From Flexithrix dorotheae DSM 6795 (lineage in GTDB: Bacteria; Bacteroidota; Bacteroidia; Cytophagales; Flammeovirgaceae), in the NCBI RefSeq assembly GCF_000379765.1, contig NZ_KB903431.1, forward strand, positions 1-64,000: a stretch of DNA of 64,000 nt. The letters run 5' to 3'. The notes beneath the pieces are model-generated. The model did not search any database. It was not told where the DNA came from and saw only the letters and a list, made by a program, of their open reading frames with translations. The position numbers and the translations under genes were made by a program. This document shows positions 19,502 to 27,552 of this stretch, piece after piece (the first letter of the stretch is position 1; every line of letters starts with the position of its first letter).

Positions 19502-20947
19502 CTAAATCATGTCTTTTCTTCCTGCCTTGTATCCTTTTATCCCATAAAATACAAGATACAAATAACAAAATATAGGAACAATAAAAGAATTATGAACCCC
19601 AATGGAATCAGCGAGTAAACCCTGAATTGGTGGAATTAACGCTGCGCCCAAAATAGCCATTACCAGCAAAGAAGATCCCTGACTTTTATATTTCCCCAGA
19701 CCTTCAATGGCTAGGGTGAAAATATTTGACCACATAATGGAATTGAATAATCCAATGCCGATTACCGACCAAAAGGCCATTTTTCCATCTGTAGAAAGGG
19801 TAATGACTAGCAATATAATATTTACAAAAGCAAAAACAGCCAGTGTTCTGCTTGCAATTGATTTTCCAAAAACAAAGGCCAATAAATTAATCGCAACAAA
19901 AATTAAAAATGGAGTTACGGTAGAAAATTCAAGTGTAAAACCACTTTTAAAATAAGCACCAAAATAAATGACCCCAAAAGAAGCAATGGAAACTATAGCC
20001 ATTAGCCCCAGCTTTTTGGCACCATCAGCCATTTTACTCAGGGAAATTGCTCCCAGAAATCTCCCTATCATTGCTCCTCCCCAATAAAAGGCAAGGAAAA
20101 TATCTCCTTCTGATTTATCCAGCCCCATAATCTCTTCAAGACCGAAGAAGTTGATTAAAATACTGCCTATAGTTACTTCTCCTCCCACATAACAGAATAT
20201 GGCAAACATCCCGAAAATCAAATGTGGATATTTTAGTGCTCCTGCTCCTTTTACCCCTGCATCTTCACTGGTAAATTTTGGTAAATTGGTTGCTTTAATT
20301 AATAAAGCCAAAAGGAAGAAGGTAAAGGCAAAAACCAGGTAAGGAATTTTCACCGAGTCAGCAGAAAGTTCTCCGTCCCGGGCGAAGTATTCGAAAACCA
20401 GAAAGCCTCCAATCAACGGGGCAATTGTGGTTCCGAAAGAGTTAAAACCCTGAGATAAATTGAGCCTGCTGGAGGCCGTCTCCTCAGTTCCTAAAATAGA
20501 GACATATGGATTGGCTGCTATTTGAAGGAGAGTAAACCCAATGCCTAAAAGAAAAAGTGCACTTAAAAAGAAACCATAAATTTTTAGTTCTGCTGCCGGG
20601 TAAAATAGTGCACAACTGAACCCTGAGATTAAAAGACCTGCTATTATTCCGTTTTTATATCCAATTTTGGTAATGGGGTCCCCGCTGCTGGCTGAGATTG
20701 CAAAATAAATAAGGGAGCCAATAAAATATGCTCCAAAAAAAGCAAACTGAACCAACATCGCCTGAAAATAAGTAAGGGTAAATACATCCTTCAGGTAAGG
20801 AATAAGGATATCATTCATACAGGTAATGAAGCCCCACATGAAGAATAAAGAGGTTAATACGATTAATGCAGTGGTGTAATTCGGATTTCCACTCGAAGTT
20901 TTTTCTACTACAATCTTACTATCACCTAATGCTGAATTTCCTGCCAT
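19502..20947 (-). CDS. FHS-type sugar MFS transporter, probable GlcNAc importer (NagP-like)
   Basis: 481 residues with about 12 membrane helices. The first helix region (FFMWGFITCMNDILIPYLKD) is the signature of the fucose-galactose-glucose-GlcNAc H+ symporter group (FucP, GluP, NagP). The placement between nagB and a DeoR regulator, near GH20 and glycosylasparaginase genes, makes GlcNAc the likely substrate. Specificity within this family cannot be read from sequence alone. A strong palindrome about 150 bp upstream (21096-21126) may regulate it. Confidence 0.85.
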   Translation of the reverse strand: MAGNSALGDSKIVVEKTSSGNPNYTTALIVLTSLFFMWGFITCMNDILIPYLKDVFTLTYFQAMLVQFAFFGAYFIGSLIYFAISASSGDPITKIGYKNGIIAGLLISGFSCALFYPAAELKIYGFFLSALFLLGIGFTLLQIAANPYVSILGTEETASSRLNLSQGFNSFGTTIAPLIGGFLVFEYFARDGELSADSVKIPYLVFAFTFFLLALLIKATNLPKFTSEDAGVKGAGALKYPHLIFGMFAIFCYVGGEVTIGSILINFFGLEEIMGLDKSEGDIFLAFYWGGAMIGRFLGAISLSKMADGAKKLGLMAIVSIASFGVIYFGAYFKSGFTLEFSTVTPFLIFVAINLLAFVFGKSIASRTLAVFAFVNIILLVITLSTDGKMAFWSVIGIGLFNSIMWSNIFTLAIEGLGKYKSQGSSLLVMAILGAALIPPIQGLLADSIGVHNSFIVPIFCYLYLVFYGIKGYKAGRKDMI

Positions 20948-21510
20948 TTGTTTAGTTAATTAATTGAAGATTTTAAATTTCCTCTAATTTCAGTATTAAA
21001 TTAAAATTATCTAACCATGTGCTGAAAATATATGCAGTTTGATCGGTTTATTATTTCCTGATTTATGAACCAGAAAAGTTTTTTTATTTAATAATCAAAC
21101 AGACAAGCGAATGGCTTGTCTGTTTGAACTTTTTGGTAATAAGCACGCAATGAAATTTAATGTGTATTGTTAAACCTTGGTTAGGTTAAAAGTCTGTAAC
21201 GTTTTCTTAATAATCTGGTAAAAAACAGGCTAAAGTTTGCATGTTTTTGCAGGTTATTAACTCAAAGCTATAAAAGTGGGTGGATTATTCCAATTATAAA
21301 TGGAGGAAATATTCAAGAAATGCCTGATTTTTATGAATTCTCTTGAGCAGGTTGCATGATTATGCCAAAAATGCTCAAAAAAATCCTCAATTTGAGTAGA
21401 TTTGAAAAGTGGGAACGTTTCCAAAATTGAATTTTCTGGCAAATCACGTATGCATTTGCCGAAATATTGCAAGATTAGCCCAATAAGGTTATAGGCTGGT
21501 TTGCTGAGCA
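20948..21510. other. 563-bp intergenic region upstream of the sugar transporter
   Basis: It holds a perfect 13-bp inverted repeat (21096-21126) and an imperfect 12-bp palindrome centred on AACGTT (21411-21422, one mismatched pair). An 84-codon minus-strand reading frame (21257-21511) overlaps the DeoR stop by one base but matches no family I know. I see no RNA gene. The length and the two palindromes suggest a control region for the GlcNAc genes. Confidence 0.5.
21096..21126. promoter_or_regulatory. Perfect 13-bp inverted repeat, candidate operator or terminator
   Basis: Arms CAAACAGACAAGC (21096-21108) and GCTTGTCTGTTTG (21114-21126) pair perfectly around a 5-nt loop. It lies between the DeoR gene and the transporter gene, both on the minus strand. 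There is no clear T-run right after it on the minus strand; on the plus strand only a short AACTTTTT follows. It could be the terminator of the DeoR transcript or a binding site controlling the transporter. Confidence 0.5.
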
Positions 21511-22260
21511 TTATAACACCTCCACACCCGATTTTTTATAATTCTCCAACCGACTGTCGTTGGGATCGAGCTCGGTTACGATGGTATTAATTTTATTAAT
21601 TCCTTCTACTTTAAATGGCTGAAGGGTGTCCAGTTTATCGGAAATGGCAAGGGATACCACATGATTTGCAGATTGGGCAATGGCTCTTTTTACCTGGGCT
21701 TCTTCTCTGTCAATTTCGGTAATACCTCGGCTGTGATGAATGCTTCTGGTGCCTAAAAAACAAATATCTGCCTGAATTTCACTTAAAGAATTGATGACAT
21801 CCAAACCAATACTTACCAAAGCGTTTTTAATTACTTTCCCCCCAATAAATACTATTTCAATGTTTGGGTGCTCGGCCAGCTGAGTGGCCACTGGCAGGCA
21901 ATTGGTAAAAAATGTGGCTTTCAAATCCTGGGGAAGTAATCTTACTAATTCAAGGTTGGTGGTTCCGCCATCTATCAGTACCACCTGATCGTCTTTTATG
22001 AGGGGAATGGCTTTTTTAACGATGGCAATTTTTTCTTCATGTGCATAAACTTCCCGATCTTTATAGCTAAAAGGAATGTAAGAGCTGGCCATAGCTCCAC
22101 CATGCACTTTTCGGATCTTCCCCGTGTCAGATAATTCCTTCAGGTCCCTGCGAATAGTGTCTTCAGAAACATTCAGCTGAATACTTAAATCAGAAGATTT
22201 AACCTTGTTATAGGCCCTAATTTCGTCTAATATATAGTTTAGTCTTTCTTCTTTTAGCAT
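21511..22260 (-). CDS. DeoR/GlpR family transcriptional regulator
   Basis: 249 residues. The N-terminal winged helix-turn-helix (about 1-57) has the family signature VSEDTIRRDLKELSDTGKI followed by R-K-V-H-GGA. The C-terminal DeoRC sugar-phosphate sensor holds IDGGTTNLELVRLLP, TNCLPVATQL and the FIGG strand. DeoR proteins usually repress sugar-catabolic operons and respond to a phosphorylated sugar. Its position upstream of the transporter, nagB and hexosaminidase genes suggests that it controls the GlcNAc locus, with GlcN-6-P or GlcNAc-6-P as likely effector. Confidence 0.9.
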   Translation of the reverse strand: MLKEERLNYILDEIRAYNKVKSSDLSIQLNVSEDTIRRDLKELSDTGKIRKVHGGAMASSYIPFSYKDREVYAHEEKIAIVKKAIPLIKDDQVVLIDGGTTNLELVRLLPQDLKATFFTNCLPVATQLAEHPNIEIVFIGGKVIKNALVSIGLDVINSLSEIQADICFLGTRSIHHSRGITEIDREEAQVKRAIAQSANHVVSLAISDKLDTLQPFKVEGINKINTIVTELDPNDSRLENYKKSGVEVL

Positions 22261-22735
22261 ATTAATAAAGGATATAGGGATAGTTGCTTGATAATTCTAC
22301 AATTCTAGGAATAAATTTGCGGATTTCCACCGGTATTCCTGCAAAACTAGGGAGTTCCTATAAAAAATATAAATTGTTGATTTTTAATTTCCTGCCTGGT
22401 GGATGGGACGGGCTTAAATAATTCGGGTTTTTAATTTAATCTGGAATTTTGTCAGTTGAAAAGTGTAGGTTTACTTATTCCGGCAATGGCCAGGGTGATC
22501 AATAAACTTTTGGTTTATCCTAGAGGAGAAAAACAAGTGTTAAGTTATGCTCCTTTTGAAAAAAGCCTAATTAATGGTCTATCCAGATACACAGGATTTT
22601 AATAAAAAAAAGTTTCTTATTGAGTTCCAGTTGTTTATATTGTTAAATTTGTATTCTTAACCTTAGGGTTTTACAGTTAAAGTGTATTTATTACTTTTTC
22701 ACCTGTTTACTGGCTAATTTTTAAACAACCGTCTA
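22261..22735. other. 475-bp intergenic region between divergent DeoR and CHAT genes
   Basis: It contains a candidate minus-strand -7 box for the DeoR gene (CAAAACTA at 22342-22349, read TAGTTTTG) and a candidate plus-strand promoter near 22620-22651 for the CHAT gene. A 38-codon plus frame (22486-22602), open upstream to about 22434, could be a gene remnant but matches nothing I recognise. I see no RNA structure. Confidence 0.4.
22620..22651 (+). promoter_or_regulatory. Candidate Bacteroidota promoter for CHAT gene
   Basis: TAAATTTG at 22644-22651 fits the TAnnTTTG -7 consensus, with a TTG at 22620-22622 about 21 bp upstream as a -33 element. It lies 84 bp before the CHAT start codon. Confidence 0.4.
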
Positions 22736-25700
22736 ATGAATCACTATCCCGCTGAGCGTGTTTTTTGCACAATGCTTTATTGTATGTGGTTAGTTTTAGG
22801 GTTTGGGTTTTATGGGAAAGCCAAATCATTATCCCTGGATAATCCCTATCCTGAAATTACTGTAGTCAACAGTAAGGCAACCACATTAATTTCTGATTCC
22901 ATAAAACAGATGTTGGTTCCGGAAAACTATGAATACCTGGACCAGGGTGATGACTTGGTGGCAAAAAATAAAATTGCTGAAGCTATAGATGCTTATACTA
23001 GTGCCAGTGAAAAGTTTAAGTCGGAAAACAATGAGGACGGCTATTTTATTGCATTAATTAAAACAGGATACTGCCAAAGGCGCTTAAGACAATACAAAAA
23101 ATCTTTTTCAATTTTAAATTTTGTGCTCGATTCGGCATCAAAAAGATTTGATCATTCCAGTCTGATATTGGCGGAAGCTCATCATTTCCTGGGACAATGT
23201 TTTGATTATACTAATGATTCGGAAAATGCCCTGATACATTATAATCAAGGATTAAATACCAGGATAAAAAAACTAGGTAAGGACCATATACTAGTGGCAG
23301 ATAGTTATCAGAGTTTGGGTGATTTATCTTATTATGTGCTTCACGATAATAAAAAAGCGGATTTATATTTTAAAAGTGCCCAGAATATTTATGAAAATCA
23401 GTCTCCAAAAGATGAATTAAAAATTGCCAAAAATTATAACATGCTTTCAATGGTTAACCGCAAAAAAGGCGATTTTGAGAATGCTTTAACATATTCAAAA
23501 AAGGCCATTGAAATTTTTAATAATTTCAATGACAATATAAGCCTTTACAAGGCTTATAATGGTCTGGCTAATATCTATTTTGAGAAAAAAGCCTATCAAA
23601 AAGCCTCCGAATTTTATGAAATAGCAATTGATTTAGAGGGAAAAATAAATAAGCAAGAACCATCTGAGCTTAGGGTTAAGGCTTTAACTAATGTTGGTAC
23701 ATGTTACCTTAATTTATCTGAATATAATGATGCTTTAAAGTATTATTTTATAGCTCTAAGGGTTTTAAATAGATTGCAAGAACCCAATTATATTTTAAAA
23801 TCAGCACTATTTAGTAATATCGGAATGTCTTATGGTCATACAAAACCAGACTCAGGGAAATTTTATTTAAATAAAGCATTGGAGATAAGGAGGGACATTT
23901 ATAATGAATCTCACCAAAAAGTTGCTGATATTTATAACTGGTTTGGGGATTTGTACCTTGAAAATGACGATCCTGATTCCGCATTGGTTTACTATCAAAA
24001 AGCCCTGTTTTCTCCTATAGAAAACCTTCATGCAAGCGATTTGTTGAGCAATCCTGAGGCATCCTGGCTAAATACCGATCTCACTACAATTGTGCTGTTA
24101 AAACAGAAAACCAGAGCCCTGATGAAAAAAGCCGACTTATCGGCAAAAACTGAGAAGGAAGCCATCCTACGGGCTGCTTTAAATACCTGCTTATTGGCAA
24201 AAAAACTTATTTATACCAATCAGGTTTCTTATTTTCATGAAGGGTCAAAACTACTTTTATTGGATGAAAATGCTAACCTATATGAATATGCTCTGGATTG
24301 TGGGTATCAGCTATTTCTCCTTACCCGGGATGACCAGTATATCCATTTGTGCTTTGAATTTTTGGAAGCCAGAAAAGCAACAATTTTATCAGAATCCTTT
24401 CAATATGCCGAAATCCTCAATTCTTCAGGAATTCCTGATTCTGTTATGGAAAAAAGGAGGCAATTAATTTTTGAGCAGGAGAAAAACAATAAAATCATTA
24501 CTGGTACGGAAAATCAAGAAGAAAAAAAGAATGCCCAGAGCCGCTTATTCGAGATAAGCCGGGAATTGGAAAAATTAGTGGAAAGTCTGGAAAACAATTA
24601 TCCACAATATCAGCAATTGGGCCAGGCAAACAAAACTGAAATTTCAGAATTACAACAGCATTTAGGAGGTAGTGCTTCCGGCCTGATAAATTATTTGTAT
24701 GGGGAAGAGGCGATTTATTGCATTGGAATGAATAAGGAAGAAATGATCATGCATAAAATTGATATTTCTCCAAACTTTCAGGAAAATATCCATACCTATA
24801 TAGCCTGTTTGAAACATTCGAATTCGAATGTTTCAAAAGTGGAAAGGCAAAAACAACTGTTAAATTCCGCCTGGTATTTATATAATGTGCTTATAGAGCC
24901 TTTCCAACCAGTTTTAAATTCAAAAACTGTGGAGAGAATTGTCCTCGTTCCTGATGGTTTGCTTTCCTTTATTCCATTCGAAAGCTTTATTACCAGACCT
25001 GTGGATTCAATAATGAATTTCAGGAATGCCCCCTATTTTTTATACGATTATAATACAAGCTATCATTTTAGTGCAGGATTGTTCAATACAATGCCTCATA
25101 AGAATAGGGATAAAGGGCTGGGAGAGGTGCTCGCCTTTAGTTTTTCCCGTGAACTGGACAAAGATAAACTGGCTGGTAATTTCAGTATTTTCAGGGATGA
25201 TGAATTCAGGGAGTTGCCCGGAACTGCCATAGAGCTGGAAACCATATCCAAATATGTAGGTGGAGCATTTTTTTCAGGCAAAGATGCCACAAAGGAAATT
25301 TTCATGGAAAAAGCACCCAATTATAAAATGCTGCATTTGGCCATTCACGGTGAGGCAGATGCTGAAAATAAGTACAATACCCGCTTGATTTTTAACTCAC
25401 CAGAGGATGATATGGCAAATAAAAACTTATATAGTCACGAATTGTACAATTTGAATTTGAAAAGTGAACTGGTGGTGCTAAGTGCCTGTGAAAGTGGATT
25501 GGGAAAACAATATACAGGCGAAGGGGTGTTCAGTATGGCCAGGGGATTTGTTTATGCAGGAGTGCCTTCTGTAGTTAATACACTCTGGAAAATAAATGAT
25601 AATTTTTCAGCTGATATTATGGGTGGGTTCTATCAAGAACTTGCAGATGGAAAACAGGTAGATGAGGCCTTGCAACAGGCTAAAATTAACTATATTCATC

Positions 25701-25882
25701 AGGCGGATGAAATTTCTGCAGACCCTGCGAATTGGGCTGCTTTTATCCTGCTTGGAGAAAAAGAAGCATTGACCACAAGAGGCTTTTTTAAAAATAGTTG
25801 GTTGATATTTTGTATTGTGATTGCGACTGGGTTGATTTTTTTCTTTTTTTATATAAAAAGAAAAGCCAAGGCATCTGCCTAG
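22736..25882 (+). CDS. TPR-CHAT domain protein with C-terminal membrane anchor
   Basis: 1048 residues. An N-terminal hydrophobic segment (about 12-30) looks like a signal peptide or anchor. About ten TPR-like repeats follow (about 50-430), then a helical linker and a CHAT caspase-like domain (about 690-1010). The expected catalytic dyad is present: His871 in LAIHGEA and Cys918 in VLSACESGLG. A membrane helix (about 1018-1038) and a short basic tail end the protein. CHAT domains are clan CD cysteine proteases; the TPRs usually bind a partner or substrate. If the N-terminus is a cleaved signal, the protease faces the periplasm. The substrate is unknown; the small protein gene encoded head-on next to it is one candidate. 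Confidence 0.88.
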   Translation: MNHYPAERVFCTMLYCMWLVLGFGFYGKAKSLSLDNPYPEITVVNSKATTLISDSIKQMLVPENYEYLDQGDDLVAKNKIAEAIDAYTSASEKFKSENNEDGYFIALIKTGYCQRRLRQYKKSFSILNFVLDSASKRFDHSSLILAEAHHFLGQCFDYTNDSENALIHYNQGLNTRIKKLGKDHILVADSYQSLGDLSYYVLHDNKKADLYFKSAQNIYENQSPKDELKIAKNYNMLSMVNRKKGDFENALTYSKKAIEIFNNFNDNISLYKAYNGLANIYFEKKAYQKASEFYEIAIDLEGKINKQEPSELRVKALTNVGTCYLNLSEYNDALKYYFIALRVLNRLQEPNYILKSALFSNIGMSYGHTKPDSGKFYLNKALEIRRDIYNESHQKVADIYNWFGDLYLENDDPDSALVYYQKALFSPIENLHASDLLSNPEASWLNTDLTTIVLLKQKTRALMKKADLSAKTEKEAILRAALNTCLLAKKLIYTNQVSYFHEGSKLLLLDENANLYEYALDCGYQLFLLTRDDQYIHLCFEFLEARKATILSESFQYAEILNSSGIPDSVMEKRRQLIFEQEKNNKIITGTENQEEKKNAQSRLFEISRELEKLVESLENNYPQYQQLGQANKTEISELQQHLGGSASGLINYLYGEEAIYCIGMNKEEMIMHKIDISPNFQENIHTYIACLKHSNSNVSKVERQKQLLNSAWYLYNVLIEPFQPVLNSKTVERIVLVPDGLLSFIPFESFITRPVDSIMNFRNAPYFLYDYNTSYHFSAGLFNTMPHKNRDKGLGEVLAFSFSRELDKDKLAGNFSIFRDDEFRELPGTAIELETISKYVGGAFFSGKDATKEIFMEKAPNYKMLHLAIHGEADAENKYNTRLIFNSPEDDMANKNLYSHELYNLNLKSELVVLSACESGLGKQYTGEGVFSMARGFVYAGVPSVVNTLWKINDNFSADIMGGFYQELADGKQVDEALQQAKINYIHQADEISADPANWAAFILLGEKEALTTRGFFKNSWLIFCIVIATGLIFFFFYIKRKAKASA

Positions 25883-25888
25883 GCTTTT
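25845..25888 (-). terminator. Terminator hairpin overlapping the CHAT stop codon
   Basis: Arms 25861-25872 and 25877-25888 pair over 12 bp with one mismatch. The CHAT stop codon (25880-25882) lies inside the right arm. On the minus strand the hairpin is followed by a T-rich tract, so it would end the transcript of the small gene at 25911-26168; the stem's own TTTT may also serve the plus strand. Confidence 0.6.
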
Positions 25889-25910
25889 GATACCCGTTAA
25901 GGAAAGTTTT

Positions 25911-26168
25911 TTAAGTGGAAGATGACGAAGATAATACTTCTTCAATAGTGGCAACTGGTAATGTAAATGATTGACCACTCAACGTTATTTGAGCAGCTTC
26001 AACATTATACCTAACAAGTTGTCCAGCGACTAAAGGTGTGCCATCTGGCTGCTTAAATAATTTAACAGTTGGAAAAGTTTTTGGCGGAACTGAAATTACT
26101 CGCAAATATCCGAATTCAGTTCCATTAGCCCCATCATCCCGGGCATCTAAAATTTCACCTTCTGGCAT
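25911..26168 (-). CDS. Small uncharacterised protein (85 aa)
   Basis: I do not recognise this family. The 85 residues look like a small beta-rich domain: short strands split by glycines and prolines (LRVISVPPK, TVKLFKQPDG, ITLSGQSFTLPV) with a flexible LSSSSST tail. There is no signal peptide, cysteine or membrane segment. Codon use and composition resemble real genes, and a terminator-like hairpin follows its stop. It converges with the CHAT gene (28 bp gap) and diverges from the M4-like zincin gene (237 bp). Being a substrate or regulator of either protease is a guess. Confidence 0.62.
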   Translation of the reverse strand: MPEGEILDARDDGANGTEFGYLRVISVPPKTFPTVKLFKQPDGTPLVAGQLVRYNVEAAQITLSGQSFTLPVATIEEVLSSSSST

Positions 26169-26405
26169 AGTTTTATGGTTTTAAGTGAACAATAAGTTAT
26201 AGTTGTCTATGCAGTATTTTCTTATAGGTCTCCTGAAAAATTCAAAATTTTTTTATTCAGCTATCTTTTAAGCTTAAATTTAAAGGTGGAGAATTGCAGG
26301 CCTGATAGATAAAGCTTTATTTAAGTGCTGTTTTTTTGATGTTGTCAGGGATTTGTAAGTCAATCAACAAGTTAATAAACCTGGGTTTCATTGAATAATG
26401 GGTGA

Positions 26406-27404
26406 ATGAATAATCAAAGGAAAATCATAAAAATCTGGGGCCAGGATCCTGCCGAATCAGACTTGGGTATGGTGAATGTAGATCTTACTTTGCCTAAAGA
26501 AAAATGGCCCATAGAAGTCTGTTGTGGAGGAAAACAGATAAAAAATCTGTTGACTGTATCGCATCCAGAAATTACAGATTTCTTTAATACTGAACAATTG
26601 AAAGATTTAATACATACATATGGGGTGTCCCTAATGATGCTGCAGTATGGTGAAAAACTTTTAGGCAAGGCCATAAAATGGTCATGGAATAGGAAAGGAG
26701 AAAATTTACCCTTGCTACTTTACCCTTATTATGATGAAGATATAAATGCGTATTATGTGAAAGAAGAGCGGGCAGTTCAACTTTGCAAATACGGTATTCC
26801 TCCTTATAAAAAATATGCTTGCAGGTCTTTTGATATTGTGGCTCACGAAACGGCTCATGCCATTTATGATGCCCTCCAACCCGCCTGGCATGATTTAAAA
26901 ACGGATACGGAGGCAGGAGCCATAAAGGAAGCTTTTTGTGATTTGTGTGTAGTTTTTCTTTTCCTTTCTCAGCTGGTTTTATGCAATTATATACTAAAAG
27001 TTACTGGCTCCGATTTATCCAAAAAATCAGTGCTGACTACCATTGGTGAGGAATTCTACCAAAACAGATTAAGAGATATAAATGTTTTGGTGAAATATGA
27101 TGAAGTGAATAAATCCAGGAAATATGAATTTTCCGTAGTTTTTTCTGGTGGAATGTATGAAGTTCTCGCCAATTATTTTCAATATGCTTTGGAGAAAAAT
27201 AAGACTAACAATCCCACAATGTTATTGATGAAAATTAGTGGGGAATTGGCAAAAATACTGTTTTTTACCATTGCCAATGAAAAAGAAGTAAAACCCACTA
27301 TGGCTTTATTGATAACCCAAATGGCAGGTTTTGCCATGGATTACGACAATCCCATTTTAGCCGGGCTAATCAAAGAAAGTTTCATCAGGCGTAGGGTGAT
27401 TTGA
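26406..27404 (+). CDS. M4-like (gluzincin) zinc metallopeptidase domain protein, no signal peptide
   Basis: 332 residues. A zincin motif HETAH (His147-His151) sits in a helix (FDIVAHETAHAIYDAL), and 24 residues later GAIKEAFCDL (Glu175) matches the thermolysin-type third ligand motif G-x-x-N-E-x-x-S-D, with Lys for Asn and Cys for Ser. All zinc ligands and the catalytic Glu148 are therefore present. There is no signal or propeptide, unlike secreted M4 enzymes, so it should act in the cytoplasm. The N-terminal 80 residues and the helical C-terminus match nothing I know. It may work with the CHAT protein encoded upstream. Confidence 0.75.
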   Translation: MNNQRKIIKIWGQDPAESDLGMVNVDLTLPKEKWPIEVCCGGKQIKNLLTVSHPEITDFFNTEQLKDLIHTYGVSLMMLQYGEKLLGKAIKWSWNRKGENLPLLLYPYYDEDINAYYVKEERAVQLCKYGIPPYKKYACRSFDIVAHETAHAIYDALQPAWHDLKTDTEAGAIKEAFCDLCVVFLFLSQLVLCNYILKVTGSDLSKKSVLTTIGEEFYQNRLRDINVLVKYDEVNKSRKYEFSVVFSGGMYEVLANYFQYALEKNKTNNPTMLLMKISGELAKILFFTIANEKEVKPTMALLITQMAGFAMDYDNPILAGLIKESFIRRRVI

Positions 27405-27552
27405 GTTTTACAGGAATTGTAAAAAGAAACCAGCATAATTGATTTGTAGGAATCTCCCGGAGCTTTCATGTCTGTTTTTTATTTGTCAACACTTTTATGA
27501 AATCAAATTAAGGACCTTTGTAGAGGTAGATTTCAACAATGTGTAACGCATA

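Noticed and set aside
21257-21511. 84-codon minus-strand frame overlapping the DeoR stop by one base
   Set aside because: The TAATG overlap looks like coupling, but the protein has an unusual composition, no family match, and runs over the palindrome at 21411-21422. I kept it only as a note in the intergenic entry.
22434-22602. Short plus frame in the DeoR-CHAT intergenic region
   Set aside because: At most 56 codons, no clear start or ribosome site and no match; a gene remnant cannot be shown.
22736-25882. TPR-CHAT as the Craspase partner of a type III-E CRISPR system
   Set aside because: No CRISPR repeats or Cas genes are in the window, and this protein has membrane segments at both ends.
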